In this document: positions 36,244 through 46,253 of the stretch, in pieces | How positions within the stretch are numbered: the stretch's first letter is position 1 | Layout of the letters: the number at the start of each line of letters is the position of its first letter | Origin: Prevotella sp. | Lineage (GTDB): Bacteria; Bacteroidota; Bacteroidia; Bacteroidales; Bacteroidaceae | Reading direction: 5' to 3' | NCBI GenBank assembly: GCA_017847725.1 | Contig: JAGAXW010000003.1 | Location: 1-64,000, forward strand | Length of the DNA stretch: 64,000 bases | The notes under the pieces: generated by a model | Told to the model about the DNA's origin: nothing | Database searches by the model: none | The model's input: the letters and a program-made list of their open reading frames with translations, nothing else | Made by a program: the position numbers and the translations under genes

Positions 36244-37785
36244 TTACTTCAAGGCTTTGTTCAACATGTAGTAAACCTCGTTGTACATCAGCTGGTGACG
36301 GAATGAACCGTAGGTGGTATCCTTGTCAATACGCAACATCTCGATACCGGCAATCTCTGCGTAGTCAATCCAGAATTCGGGCGTGATGTCGTAGGAGAAA
36401 CAGCTGTGGTGTGTACCGCCGGCCAAAATCCATGCTGCCGTACCAATCTCGAAGTTTGGCATGGGAATCCACAGGGCGTTGGCCACAGGAAGTTTAGGCA
36501 GTGGCTTGGGCTCGATGCACTCCACGTCGTTCACAATCAGGCGGAAGCGATTGCCCATGTCGACAACAGTAGCTGTGACACCCTTGCCGACCTTGGAGTC
36601 GAACACCAGACGGGCGGTAAACTCCTTGCGGACACCGATGCCCAGGAAGTGTACTTCCAGACGTGGCTTATCGGCAGCGATGAGCGGACATACCTCCAGC
36701 ATGTGCGACTGCAGGATGCTGGAATTCTCGCCAACAAGGTTCAGGGTGTAGTCCTCAAGGAACGAGCAGCCGTTGGGCATGCCCTGCGTCATGAACCATA
36801 CCGTACGATAGAGTGCTGCTGATTTCCAGTCACCCTCGGCACCGAATCCGTAACCCTCGGCCATCAGGCGCTGAGAGGCTAAGCCGGGAATCTGGTCGAA
36901 GCCCAGGAAGTTGGGATCGTTGATGTCCCATTCGCCCAAGTCGTCGAAGTTGGTGGTAAAGCCTTTGGCACCTTCATCCTGCAGGACGCGACGAAGGGCA
37001 ATCTCTTGTTTGGCAGCATTGTGTACTTTCTTCCAGTAAACTTCCTCGCCACTTTCGTCAATCTTGATGGTGTACAGCTTCTTATACTCCTCAACCAGTT
37101 CATCGGCCTCGGCGTCTGTCACCTTTTTATAATAGTTCATGAGTTTGCTGACGGGGTAATAGTCTACATGGTAGCCAAGACGCATCTCGGCCTCCACCTT
37201 GTCACCGTCGGTCACTGCTACGTTGTTCATCTGGTCGCCAAAGCGCAGGATGCGCATGTCATGGGCATCGGCCCAGGCTGCAGCAACGCGAGCCCATACG
37301 GCAATCTGATGCTGGGGCTTCTCGTCTTTCCAGTAGCCACTGACAACCTTGCGCGGAATGCGCAGACGGGCGCAGATATGGCCAAACTCGCGGTCGCCGT
37401 GGGCCGACTGGTTCAGGTTCATGAAGTCCATGTCCATCGTGTCCCAGGGTATCTCGGCATTATACTGGGTATGGAAGTGGAGGAGAGGCTTCTGCAAATC
37501 CTGCAGTCCCTTGATCCACATCTTGGCAGGCGAGAAAGTGTGCATCCAAGTAATGATACCGACACACTTGTCGTCGTTGTTAGCGGACTTCATGACTTTC
37601 TCCACTTCTGCAGAACTGTTTACGGTTCCCTTGTATACAACTTTGATGGGGATAATACCAGACTGGTTCAGCCCGTCTACCATTTCCTGAGAGTGACTGT
37701 CAACAATCTTCACGGTCTCACCTCCGTAGAGCAACTGTGCACCAGTCACCCACCAAATCTCAAACTGTTCGAATGCTTTAATCAT
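36244..37785 (-). CDS. araA: L-arabinose isomerase AraA
   Basis: 513 residues, typical length. It converts L-arabinose to L-ribulose with Mn2+. It opens [21 protein letters not shown], followed by [18 protein letters not shown], with metal-binding stretches around [20 protein letters not shown] and GGTHHSCFS. The gene lies 28 bases after araD and 20 bases before araB. No separate promoter is evident. Confidence 0.96.
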   Translation of the reverse strand: MIKAFEQFEIWWVTGAQLLYGGETVKIVDSHSQEMVDGLNQSGIIPIKVVYKGTVNSSAEVEKVMKSANNDDKCVGIITWMHTFSPAKMWIKGLQDLQKPLLHFHTQYNAEIPWDTMDMDFMNLNQSAHGDREFGHICARLRIPRKVVSGYWKDEKPQHQIAVWARVAAAWADAHDMRILRFGDQMNNVAVTDGDKVEAEMRLGYHVDYYPVSKLMNYYKKVTDAEADELVEEYKKLYTIKIDESGEEVYWKKVHNAAKQEIALRRVLQDEGAKGFTTNFDDLGEWDINDPNFLGFDQIPGLASQRLMAEGYGFGAEGDWKSAALYRTVWFMTQGMPNGCSFLEDYTLNLVGENSSILQSHMLEVCPLIAADKPRLEVHFLGIGVRKEFTARLVFDSKVGKGVTATVVDMGNRFRLIVNDVECIEPKPLPKLPVANALWIPMPNFEIGTAAWILAGGTHHSCFSYDITPEFWIDYAEIAGIEMLRIDKDTTYGSFRHQLMYNEVYYMLNKALK

Positions 37786-37813
37786 AATTTCTAATTCTTT
37801 ATTTTTAAGTTAT

Positions 37814-38512
37814 TTATTTCTTTTTCTGTCCGTAGTATGCATTGGGGCCGTGCTTGCGCGAGAAATGCTTCTCGACCAACAGCGGATTCATCGTGGTTGC
37901 AGGATTTACCATATAGCTTACAAAAGCCATCTTGGCTACCTGCTCGGTGACGACGGCATGATAAACTGCCTGGTCGGCATCCTTACCCCAAGCAAAAGGT
38001 CCGTGATTCTTCACCAGAACGGCTGGCGTGTGGACGGGGTTAATGTTGGATGCCATGAAGCGATTGACAATCACGACTCCAGTGTTGTGCTCGTATTCTG
38101 CCATTTGGTCGGCCGTCATATCCTCAGTGCAAGGAATTCCGTCATGGAAATAGTCTGCATGGGTGGTGCCAATATTGGGAATGTCTTTACCTGCCTGGGC
38201 CCAGGCTGTCGCATAAGTAGAATGCGTGTGAACAATGCCGCCTAACTCAGGGAATGCTTTGTAGAGAACAAGATGGGTAGGGGTGTCAGACGACGGATTC
38301 AGGTCGCCCTCTACTACTTTTCCTGTTTCCAAGTCGACGACAACCATGTCTGAGGCTTTCATGACATCATACTCTACGCCGGAGGGCTTGATGACGACAA
38401 GCCCTTTTTCACGGTCGATGGCAGACACGTTGCCCCATGTGAAAATAACCAGATTATGTTTCACCAGATCAAGGTTAGCACGGAACACTTTTTCTTTTAA
38501 CTCTTCTAACAT
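37814..38512 (-). CDS. araD: L-ribulose-5-phosphate 4-epimerase AraD
   Basis: 232 residues. Class II aldolase fold; it epimerises L-ribulose-5-phosphate to D-xylulose-5-phosphate, joining the pentose phosphate pathway. Zinc ligands are visible as [15 protein letters not shown] (His-x-His) and the later [15 protein letters not shown]is. [25 protein letters not shown] is the family N-terminal signature. It lies directly behind the Nudix regulator gene (9-base gap). Confidence 0.96.
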   Translation of the reverse strand: MLEELKEKVFRANLDLVKHNLVIFTWGNVSAIDREKGLVVIKPSGVEYDVMKASDMVVVDLETGKVVEGDLNPSSDTPTHLVLYKAFPELGGIVHTHSTYATAWAQAGKDIPNIGTTHADYFHDGIPCTEDMTADQMAEYEHNTGVVIVNRFMASNINPVHTPAVLVKNHGPFAWGKDADQAVYHAVVTEQVAKMAFVSYMVNPATTMNPLLVEKHFSRKHGPNAYYGQKKK

Positions 38513-38521
38513 ATTATTTAT

Positions 38522-39193
38522 TTAAAGTTTGAAGTTCTTATCTTCGTTGTAAATCTTATTGTTGAATTGATATAGGTATGCACCACGTTTTGAGCTCTTT
38601 TTGTCGATAAGTTGTGTCTTCTCGATGAATTCCATATCTTTGATACGCTTCCGGAAGTTGCGCTTATCGATGTCCTCGCCATTGACGGCTTCATAGAGTC
38701 GCTGCAATTGGGTCAATGTAAACAGACGGGGGAGCAATTGGAAACCGACCGGCTCTGTCTTAATCTGCAACTGCATCATCTGGCGGGCACGAAGAATCAT
38801 CTCACGGTGGTCGGAGAACATCGAGGGCAATTCCTCGATGTTCATCCATTCCACTTCGTGCTCTCGCATCAGTTCCTCACTGTAGTCCTTGACATTGATA
38901 AGTGCATAATAGGCCACCGACACGACACGAGCCCCGGGGTCACGGTCGACAGCGCCAAAAGCACCGACCTGGCGCATGTAGACATTGCGCATGCCTGTCA
39001 ACTGGAAGAGGGTGCGCTGAGCTGCATCTTCAACACTTTCATCATTGCCTACGAAGCCGCCATACAGGCTCCACTCGCCACGCCCCGGGTCCATCTTGCG
39101 ATGGCCGATAAGAACCTTCAGCTTGCTGTCTTCGAATCCAAAGATGATACAGTCGACGGAAACAAGGATTTTCTGATGCTCAATGTAATACAT
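38522..39193 (-). CDS. araR: Nudix-type transcriptional regulator, AraR role
   Basis: 223 residues. The N-terminal Nudix fold (about 8-140: VSVDCIIFGFEDSKLKVLIGHR) has a degenerate Nudix box (GGFVGNDESVEDAAQRTLFQLTGM, without the REx2EE residues) and so should bind but not hydrolyse ligand. The C-terminal winged helix (about 150-220: KRIKDMEFIEKTQLIDKKSSKRGAYLYQF) should bind DNA. This is the layout of the characterised B. thetaiotaomicron AraR, an L-arabinose-responsive regulator of the same gene set. It is embedded in the operon, so it should be autoregulated. The candidate operator is at 42434-42456. Confidence 0.9.
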   Translation of the reverse strand: MYYIEHQKILVSVDCIIFGFEDSKLKVLIGHRKMDPGRGEWSLYGGFVGNDESVEDAAQRTLFQLTGMRNVYMRQVGAFGAVDRDPGARVVSVAYYALINVKDYSEELMREHEVEWMNIEELPSMFSDHREMILRARQMMQLQIKTEPVGFQLLPRLFTLTQLQRLYEAVNGEDIDKRNFRKRIKDMEFIEKTQLIDKKSSKRGAYLYQFNNKIYNEDKNFKL

Positions 39194-39206
39194 ATCTATC
39201 TCACTT

Positions 39207-41207
39207 TTACCAAAGCATAATGTAAAGGACTGTAAGAATAAATATCACACCATAGGCACCTATCTTGAACGAACTGTCTGTGCGGAACAGCTTCAGGTCG
39301 ATTTCGACGGCCTTGGGATCTTGTACTTTATCCTTGGCGTTTGACCTTAGATAGATGCTCAACGAGAAGAACATGGCTGCTGTAAACAACAGGGCTTCAA
39401 AACCATAGTCGCGAAGATCCTGTCGCGTCATGCCCCAGATACCAATCAGCAGAGAAATGACTGTGGCATAGAGCATACGGTCTGACCATTTGAGTTGTGC
39501 ACGTATGGCATTGATGTCCTGCTGTTGGGTAGGCACTGTTTTCTTCGAAGCGAACGACAGCCCGAAGAACATGACAACCAGACAGATGAAGACATAACCC
39601 ATACGCAGCAGGAACGGAACTTCCGGTAACATGAACTTAAACAGAATGGAGAACACGAAAGTACCGATGGCCGTAGCAACAGCGGCAACACCGGATGCGC
39701 GCTTCCATAACAGTCCCAAGCCGAAGATAACAACTACGCCCGGATAAACGAAACCGGAATATTCCTGAATAATCTGGAAGGCCTGGTCGGCACCGCCCAT
39801 GATGGGATAAACAGCGATAAGGGCCAATATCAGTGCGCAGACGGATGTCAAACGACCAACGTTTACCAATTTCTTCTCAGAAGCAGTCTTATTGATGAAC
39901 TGCTTGTAGATGTCCATCGTGAAGATGGTAGACGTCGAGTTGAACATAGATGCCAGTGACGAGATGACGGCAGCGGTGAGAGCTGCAAACGAGAGGCCCT
40001 TGACAACCACAGGGGTAAAGTTACGAATCAGGAAGGGATATGCATCGTCAGAACGCTCAATGGAACCGGTAAGATTGGTCAGCAGTTCATGGACAGGAAC
40101 ACCATCGTAAGTGCCATTCATAATATAGAATGCGCAAACACCGGGGATGCAGACGATGAACGGAATCAAAATCTTCAGGAAGGCAGCAAAAATCATACCC
40201 TTCTTAGCTTCTGCCAGCGACTTGGCTGCCAGTCCCTTCTGAATAATGTACTGGTTGAAGCCCCAATAGCCAAGGTTCGTAAGCCAGAGCGCACCCACGA
40301 TTACAACGATACCAGGAATGTCGAAATAGGGGTCTGAACCAGGTTGGCTGGCGATAGCCTGACCTGTGGAATTCAAGATACCGTCAATGTCAGGGTATAT
40401 GTCGGCATTACGCTCAACCACCAGATTGAAGTGCCTGTCGCCGTCAATACTGCCTAAATGACTGAATATCTCTTGGAAGGCACCTATTGCACCACCATCA
40501 ATACCCAGTGAAGAGCCAATGACTGAAAGCGCTGCGTAGGCTGTGATAAGTCCACCACCTACAAGGAAAGTAACTTGCATAACATCGGTCCATGCTACAG
40601 ATGCCAGACCGCCATAGATAGAATAAATACCGGCAATTAAGAACAGTACCAGAATAATCCACAACAGCGTCATGTCAACAGGCATGCCAAGGAATGAACC
40701 AGCCACGGCCGGCAGGCCAAGGATCTGCTTGATGGCCAATGCACCCAGCCACGATACGGATGTCAGATTGATAAAGACATAGAGGAACAACCAGAAGATA
40801 GAGAAGGCAAGGCCGACACCCCAGTTGTAGCGCTCACGCAGGAACTGCGGGATGGTGAATATCTTCTTCTCAATCATGACAGGCAGTAGGAACTTAGCCA
40901 CTACAATCAGGGTAGCGGCGGCCATCAGCTCGTAGGCAGCCATTGCTATACCAGACTTGTAAGCAGAACCGGACATGCCAATGAACTGCTCGGCAGAAAT
41001 ATTGGCAGCTATCAGCGAAGCACCGACAGCCCACCACGTCAGGGTGTTGCCTGCCAGGAAGTAGTCAGAAGATGATTTTTCTTCTCCTTTCTTGCCGCGG
41101 GAAAGGAAGATACCCATTCCCACGAGAATAATGATGTAGATGATAAAGACTAAATAGTCAGCAAAAGCAAAACCATTGTTGCTTAGCGCGTTGATAATAG
41201 TATCCAT
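39207..41207 (-). CDS. Sodium/solute symporter (SSS) for L-arabinose
   Basis: 666 residues with about 14 membrane helices. SSS signatures: SDYFLAGNTLTWWAVGASLIAANISAEQFIGMSGSAYKSG near 50-90 and the Na+-site region IASVAWTDVMQ / ALTAAVISSLASMFNSTSTIFTMDIY. This family includes the vSGLT-type sugar symporters. Position between the mutarotase and regulator genes of the arabinose operon suggests L-arabinose uptake across the inner membrane with Na+; substrate is inferred from context. Confidence 0.92.
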   Translation of the reverse strand: MDTIINALSNNGFAFADYLVFIIYIIILVGMGIFLSRGKKGEEKSSSDYFLAGNTLTWWAVGASLIAANISAEQFIGMSGSAYKSGIAMAAYELMAAATLIVVAKFLLPVMIEKKIFTIPQFLRERYNWGVGLAFSIFWLFLYVFINLTSVSWLGALAIKQILGLPAVAGSFLGMPVDMTLLWIILVLFLIAGIYSIYGGLASVAWTDVMQVTFLVGGGLITAYAALSVIGSSLGIDGGAIGAFQEIFSHLGSIDGDRHFNLVVERNADIYPDIDGILNSTGQAIASQPGSDPYFDIPGIVVIVGALWLTNLGYWGFNQYIIQKGLAAKSLAEAKKGMIFAAFLKILIPFIVCIPGVCAFYIMNGTYDGVPVHELLTNLTGSIERSDDAYPFLIRNFTPVVVKGLSFAALTAAVISSLASMFNSTSTIFTMDIYKQFINKTASEKKLVNVGRLTSVCALILALIAVYPIMGGADQAFQIIQEYSGFVYPGVVVIFGLGLLWKRASGVAAVATAIGTFVFSILFKFMLPEVPFLLRMGYVFICLVVMFFGLSFASKKTVPTQQQDINAIRAQLKWSDRMLYATVISLLIGIWGMTRQDLRDYGFEALLFTAAMFFSLSIYLRSNAKDKVQDPKAVEIDLKLFRTDSSFKIGAYGVIFILTVLYIMLW

Positions 41208-41227
41208 TTTTTATTTTATTTTTTGAT

Positions 41228-42409
41228 TTACTTCTTGATTTTAAAGGCGTAAGCGGCGTGGCTGTAGTATTTCTCGCCAGGCTTGAGTGTGGGTTTTACC
41301 CAGCCATCCTTGTTGGGAGAATCAGGATACTTCTGGCTCTCCAGGCATACACTAACATGCTTGGGATACTTGACACCGTGTTTGCGGATGATGTCGGCAT
41401 CACGTCCGACACCCTGGAAGTTGGCACTATAAACTTGTACACCTGGCTCATTGGTGTACATCTCCATCAGAATGCCTGATTTGGGTGAATAGAGTGAGGC
41501 ACATACCTGAGTGTCGTCGCCCTTGCCGTCTTTGTAGGTGTTCAGGCAGTAATTGTGGTCGTAGCCTCCGGCATTCTGTATTTGATCGTACTCAGAGTTG
41601 ATGCTATCGCCTACAGCATGTGCAGTACGGAAGTCCATCGGGGTGCCTTCTACGCTGCGAATCTCACCAGTGGGGATGTAATTCTTGTCAGATGGTGTAA
41701 AGTTGTCTGCATTCACATAGAGTACCTGATCGTAAGCAGCCTGTGTGAAGTCACCACTTAAATTATAGTAGTTATGGTTGGTCTGATTGATGATAGTCTC
41801 CTTGTCTGTGGTGGCTTCCCAAGTCATATCCAAAACGTTGTCGGCAGTGACTTTATAGGTAGTAACAGCGGTGACTGTGCCGGGGAATCCGTTTTCCCCA
41901 TCCTCGGCAACGATGGTCAGTCGGAGAATGGAATCACCAATCTGCTCTGCGTCATAAACCCGATTCATCCATCCTGTGGTGCCACCGCCATGCAGACAGT
42001 TCTCACCGTCATTCTGTTTCAGCTGATAAACAGAGTCTGCTAACACGAAGCGACCGCCCTTGATACGATTGGCATAACGTCCCACGCTGGAGCCATAGTC
42101 GGAAGGAGAATTCAGGGTGTCAGTATACTGGGCTATGTTGTCGAAGCCCAATACAACGTCTGTAGGTTTACCGTCCTTGTCGGGAACAACGAGAGAAACA
42201 ACACGACCACCATAGTTGGTGATGCAAACCTCCATCCCGTTGTCGTTCTTTAAGGTGTAGAGCTTGACAGGCTTCTCATTAATCAGCGTGTCAAACTTTG
42301 CCGGATCTAACCCGGACACTGTTAATGAAGTCTCATTGCCAGATGCGCATGCGGATAGGAAGGTAATGGCCATCCCCATACCAAAAAATGATGCTTTTAA
42401 ACTTTTCAT
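41228..42409 (-). CDS. Aldose 1-epimerase lipoprotein (arabinose mutarotase)
   Basis: 393 residues. The signal peptide ends in a lipobox (LSACASG, Cys21), so the enzyme is a periplasmic-facing lipoprotein. GalM fold: VCITNYGGRVVSLVVPDKDG, GRYANRIKGGRF, NQTNHNYYNLSGD with the catalytic His, and QVYSANFQG. It interconverts alpha and beta sugars outside the inner membrane before uptake. It is the first gene of the arabinose operon. Its membrane export distinguishes it from the cytoplasmic galM paralogue at 43734. Confidence 0.92.
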   Translation of the reverse strand: MKSLKASFFGMGMAITFLSACASGNETSLTVSGLDPAKFDTLINEKPVKLYTLKNDNGMEVCITNYGGRVVSLVVPDKDGKPTDVVLGFDNIAQYTDTLNSPSDYGSSVGRYANRIKGGRFVLADSVYQLKQNDGENCLHGGGTTGWMNRVYDAEQIGDSILRLTIVAEDGENGFPGTVTAVTTYKVTADNVLDMTWEATTDKETIINQTNHNYYNLSGDFTQAAYDQVLYVNADNFTPSDKNYIPTGEIRSVEGTPMDFRTAHAVGDSINSEYDQIQNAGGYDHNYCLNTYKDGKGDDTQVCASLYSPKSGILMEMYTNEPGVQVYSANFQGVGRDADIIRKHGVKYPKHVSVCLESQKYPDSPNKDGWVKPTLKPGEKYYSHAAYAFKIKK

Positions 42410-42433
42410 TTTATACAGTTTTTAGGTTCTTAA

Positions 42434-42477
42434 TGTAATTTGGGTGTAAAATTACAACTTATTTTCGAAATAGCAAA
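42434..42477 (-). promoter_or_regulatory. Arabinose-operon promoter with overlapping inverted repeat (candidate AraR operator)
   Basis: On the minus strand TTTG (complement of 42474-42477), a 19-base spacer and TAATTTTA (complement of 42447-42454, one base off TAnnTTTG). An inverted repeat TGTAATTT (42434-42441) / AAATTACA (42449-42456), 8-bp arms around 7 bases, covers the -7 box and start site. A repressor bound here would block initiation. AraR as the binding protein is inferred from gene content. Confidence 0.65.
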
Positions 42478-42490
42478 AGGAAAATACATA

Positions 42491-42526
42491 AAAAAAACGT
42501 GAGGTGCCGTAATCTGCACCTCACGT
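42491..42526 (-). terminator. Terminator of galK
   Basis: An 11-bp perfect stem ACGTGAGGTGC (42497-42507) with GCACCTCACGT (42516-42526) is followed on the minus strand by a run of T (complement of 42491-42497). It separates the gal genes from the ara operon. Confidence 0.88.
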
Positions 42527-42548
42527 AACTGTCTTTAACTTTTTTTAG

Positions 42549-43715
42549 TCAACAAATTTTACGAGAGCCGTCACTGATAATCACGTCGTAGACTTTTGGC
42601 TCATGACCATATTTATCGTTGAAGCGTTTTTTGGCATCAGCTATAAACTGATTATAAAGGTCGTTGCGTACGAGGTTAATGGTGCAACCGCCAAAGCCGC
42701 CACCCATGATGCGGCTACCAGTGACTCCATTTTCCTTTGCGATGTCGTTGAGGAAATCCAGTTCCTCACAACTCACCTCATAGTCTTTTGACAATCCGTC
42801 GTGGGTTTGATACATTAGTTCACCGACTTTTTCATAGTCGCCCTCACTCAGTGCATCGCATACAGCCAGCACACGGTCTTTCTCACCAAGTACAAATTTG
42901 GCACGACGATAGTCTTCTTCGCTAATTTCCTGCTTTACCTCTTCGAGCTGTTCCCAGTTGCAGTCCCGAAGCAATTCTATCTTTGATTCAGGATGTTTAG
43001 CGGCAATACACTTTACGACACGTTCGCAGGAATTTCTGCGATCGTTGTATGGCGACCCTGCAAGCTGGTGTTTTACGACACTGTCCAGCAATACCAGTCG
43101 GTAACCGTCGGGTTTGAACGGGAAATATTCGAATTCGCGACTGCGACAGTCTAAACGCATAAGGCAGCCTGCCTTTCCAAAAACAGAGGCGAACTGGTCC
43201 ATTATACCGCAGTTGACCCCGCAGTAGTTATGCTCTGTAGCCTGTCCTGCCAACACCATATCCCATTGGCTAACCTTATTGTCTGCGAACAGGTCGTTCA
43301 GTCCGTATGCGAAACAGCTCTCCATAGCCGCAGACGAAGACATTCCTGCACCAAGAGGAACATCGCCGGCAAAGGCAATGTTAAAACCCTTGACAGGAGC
43401 ACCCAGCTTACGCATCTCCAATGCTATGCCATAGATGTAGCGAGCCCAAGAGGCACGCGGCCCATTGGGGTCGTTGAGTTTAAAATCAACGCGATCTTTT
43501 AAGTCAATTGCATACGCCATGACAGTATCTTCTGTTCCGTTGGGGCGTATTTCCGCAACCACGCCTTTGTCTACAGCTCCTGGGAACACATAGCCACCAT
43601 TATAGTCTGTATGCTCACCTATAAGGTTGATGCGGCCGGGAGAGGCGTATACGTTTCCCGTCTTGCCGTCGAAGTGCTTAACAAAGCGACTTCTTACATA
43701 TTCGATATCTACCAT
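42549..43715 (-). CDS. galK: Galactokinase GalK
   Basis: 388 residues. GHMP kinase that phosphorylates galactose in the Leloir pathway. Galactokinase signature SPGRINLIGEHTDYNGGYVFP at about 25-45; ATP-binding loop PLGAGMSSSAAMES; C-terminal GGGFGGCTINLV. It lies 18 bases after a galM-type gene and has its own terminator. galT and galE are not in the window. Confidence 0.97.
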   Translation of the reverse strand: MVDIEYVRSRFVKHFDGKTGNVYASPGRINLIGEHTDYNGGYVFPGAVDKGVVAEIRPNGTEDTVMAYAIDLKDRVDFKLNDPNGPRASWARYIYGIALEMRKLGAPVKGFNIAFAGDVPLGAGMSSSAAMESCFAYGLNDLFADNKVSQWDMVLAGQATEHNYCGVNCGIMDQFASVFGKAGCLMRLDCRSREFEYFPFKPDGYRLVLLDSVVKHQLAGSPYNDRRNSCERVVKCIAAKHPESKIELLRDCNWEQLEEVKQEISEEDYRRAKFVLGEKDRVLAVCDALSEGDYEKVGELMYQTHDGLSKDYEVSCEELDFLNDIAKENGVTGSRIMGGGFGGCTINLVRNDLYNQFIADAKKRFNDKYGHEPKVYDVIISDGSRKIC

Positions 43716-43733
43716 AATTATTTTCTCGTTAGT

Positions 43734-44825
43734 TTAATCATTTATACCAAAGCGATATATTGTCTTTTGCTTGTATTGTTGTCCCGGATGCAAAACCACA
43801 GATGGGAAGTAAGGACGATTTGGAGAGTCAGGGAAATGCTGACATTCGAAACAAACAGAAGAACGACGAGGGAATGTAGCGCCATGCTGGCCCTTGTCAC
43901 CGGCACCATTGTTGTTGGTATATACCTGCATACCTGGTTCCGTTGTATATACTTCCATCGAGCGTCCCGATTGCGGATCAGTCAGACGGGCTGCATAACT
44001 CAGGTCTCCCTCTTCTTTCTTGTTGAGCACGAAACAGTGGTCATAGCCATTGCCATTCCGGATTTGTTCATCGTCAGCGTCAATATCCTGTCCTAAGGGC
44101 TTAGCAGTACGGAAATCGAATGGAGTTCCGGCTACCTTCACTATTTCGCCGGTGGGGATAGATGTGTTGTCTATCGGCAAGTAGAAATCTGCATTAATCT
44201 CGCATAGTTGAGAATTGATAACAGGGGTAGGGGATGCAATACCCTGTAATGAGAAGAATGCATGATGGGTTAGGTTGATTATCGTTTTCTTGTTTGTAGT
44301 TGCCAGATATTCAATGACAAGTTCATTAAGATCCGTGAATGTGTACTCAACTGTGATGCGACATTCGCCTGTAAACCCTTCCTCTCCATAGGCCGACGTA
44401 TAGTTGAGAGCCAGTGAGCGAGGCCCCATTTGCCTGGCATCCCAGACACGGGTGTGAAAACCTGTTGGTCCCCCGTGGAGAGCATTGGGGCCGTTATTGA
44501 TAGCTAACTGATATTCTTTGCCGTTCAGTGTAAACTGTCCATTGGCAATACGGTTACCAAAACGGCCAATAAGCGTAGACAAGAATGGTTCTGATGAATT
44601 GATGACATCCTGAATGTTATCATGTCCTTGAATGACGTTGGCCACATTGCCGTCTCTGTCTGGCACCATGATGGCAACGACAGCTCCGCCATAGTTCGTA
44701 ATTGCCACTTCGTATCCTTTTCGGTTTTTCAGGATATACAAATCTGTTTTTTTACCATTAACCGTGGTCTGAAAGTCTTTACGGTTCAGTCCACACAATA
44801 ATGCATTTTCTGCAGAATTTACCAT
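43734..44825 (-). CDS. galM: Aldose 1-epimerase GalM (cytoplasmic)
   Basis: 363 residues without a signal peptide. Galactose mutarotase fold: VAITNYGGAVVAIMVPDRDGN, GRFGNRIANGQFTLNG, NLTHHAFFSLQGI with the catalytic His, QVYTNNNG and a C-terminal YRFGIND. It supplies alpha-galactose to GalK, with which it forms a two-gene operon. It is homologous to the lipoprotein mutarotase of the ara operon next door. A weak -7 box (TTACTTTG, complement of 44862-44869) lies about 37 bases upstream. Confidence 0.95.
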   Translation of the reverse strand: MVNSAENALLCGLNRKDFQTTVNGKKTDLYILKNRKGYEVAITNYGGAVVAIMVPDRDGNVANVIQGHDNIQDVINSSEPFLSTLIGRFGNRIANGQFTLNGKEYQLAINNGPNALHGGPTGFHTRVWDARQMGPRSLALNYTSAYGEEGFTGECRITVEYTFTDLNELVIEYLATTNKKTIINLTHHAFFSLQGIASPTPVINSQLCEINADFYLPIDNTSIPTGEIVKVAGTPFDFRTAKPLGQDIDADDEQIRNGNGYDHCFVLNKKEEGDLSYAARLTDPQSGRSMEVYTTEPGMQVYTNNNGAGDKGQHGATFPRRSSVCFECQHFPDSPNRPYFPSVVLHPGQQYKQKTIYRFGIND

Positions 44826-44933
44826 GATACATGTGTTTTTAAGTTACTGATTTATGTTTTGCAAAGTAACCGAAAAAAAACGAGAATGACGAATGATTTG
44901 CAGAAAAATTCTTTTATTTTGTGTTAAAAACAA

Positions 44934-46250
44934 CTAACGGCAATATTTTAGGAAATCCCCCACTACGTATGAACTTCCTCCAACAAAAATCATGTCCTCA
45001 CTGGTGGCTGCAGACATGGCTGCCAAATAGGCTTCTTTTACATTTGGGTAAGAAACACCTTCACACCCATGTTTAGCCGCCATTGACAACAATTGGCTTT
45101 CATCGAGTGCACGCTCATTGTCTGCTTTGGTAAAATAGTATTTTGCATGACGAGGAAGTAACAAGAGTACAGCATCCACATCCTTATCACCTACCATGCC
45201 AAATACGATGTGTAGTTGTCTATATCGCATCTGACCAAGTTGCTGACTGACATATTGCCATCCACCGACGTTATGCCCTGTGTCACATACGACTAAAGGC
45301 GCTGTCTGTATAGTCTGCCATCGCCCCATTAGTCCCGTCTTTTCTGCGACATGTCCAACAGCTTCACGTATCTCAGAATTGCCTCGCGGGTATTTCTCAG
45401 TATCTTCAGACAAATAGATATAACCTAATTTGGACAACTCGCGAACTACTACCAACACGGTATTCATATTTTTCTGTTGATAGATGCCACCGAGGTCGCC
45501 GTCTATATCGCCCATCAGTTTCGTCGAATAATGCATGCCACCACCGGGATTCGTATAAGCAGATACCACTTCTGGTGTGTCTTCTGCAAAAATAACAGGA
45601 GCCCCGACTTCGTCTGCTTTCTGTTCGAAAACAGGACGTGTCTGTTCATTCGCCTCGCCAATGACTACAGGTATTCCTTTCTTTATGATACCAGCTTTCT
45701 CTGCTGCAATTTTTTCAAGGGTATTGCCTAAAAACTGCATGTGGTCAAAACTGATGTTGGTAATAACAGATAGAATAGGAGAGATGATGTTTGTGCAGTC
45801 CAGACGACCACCCAGTCCTACCTCAACAACTGCAATGTCAATATCCATGTCCTTAAAATATTGGAAGGCCATGGCAGTGGTTATTTCAAAAAAAGACGGA
45901 TGTAGCGGTTCAAAGAAGCCACGTTCCTTCTCTATGAAATCCACCACGTATTCTTCGCTTACCGGTACTCCGTTAACACGTATACGTTCACGGAAATCTA
46001 CCAAATGGGGCGAAGTGTACAGTCCAACTCTGTAACCGCACTGCTGGAGAATGGCAGCGATGGTGTGCGAACATGACCCCTTGCCATTTGTTCCCGCAAT
46101 ATGAATGGTAGCATAAGACTGATGGGGGTGTTTTAAATGTTCGTCAAGGGCCAGAGTATTGTCCAGCCCCGCTTTGTAACCCGCAGATCCTTGTCGCTCG
46201 AACATCGGTATCTGATGGTACAAGTATTCGCAGGTTTCCGAATAGTTCAT
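44934..46250 (-). CDS. folC: Bifunctional dihydrofolate/folylpolyglutamate synthase
   Basis: 438 residues. Mur-ligase-like enzyme that adds glutamate to dihydropteroate and folates with ATP. ATP loop HIAGTNGKGSCSHTIAAIL (GTNGKGS at 53-59); YTSPHLVDFRERIRVNG; VVEVGLGGRLDCTN; NISFDHMQFLGNTLEKIAAEKAGI; C-terminal CDTGHNVGGW. Third in a grpE-dnaJ-folC series, 3 bases after dnaJ. The following 100 bases show no clear terminator. Confidence 0.95.
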   Translation of the reverse strand: MNYSETCEYLYHQIPMFERQGSAGYKAGLDNTLALDEHLKHPHQSYATIHIAGTNGKGSCSHTIAAILQQCGYRVGLYTSPHLVDFRERIRVNGVPVSEEYVVDFIEKERGFFEPLHPSFFEITTAMAFQYFKDMDIDIAVVEVGLGGRLDCTNIISPILSVITNISFDHMQFLGNTLEKIAAEKAGIIKKGIPVVIGEANEQTRPVFEQKADEVGAPVIFAEDTPEVVSAYTNPGGGMHYSTKLMGDIDGDLGGIYQQKNMNTVLVVVRELSKLGYIYLSEDTEKYPRGNSEIREAVGHVAEKTGLMGRWQTIQTAPLVVCDTGHNVGGWQYVSQQLGQMRYRQLHIVFGMVGDKDVDAVLLLLPRHAKYYFTKADNERALDESQLLSMAAKHGCEGVSYPNVKEAYLAAMSAATSEDMIFVGGSSYVVGDFLKYCR

Positions 46251-46253
46251 TAC

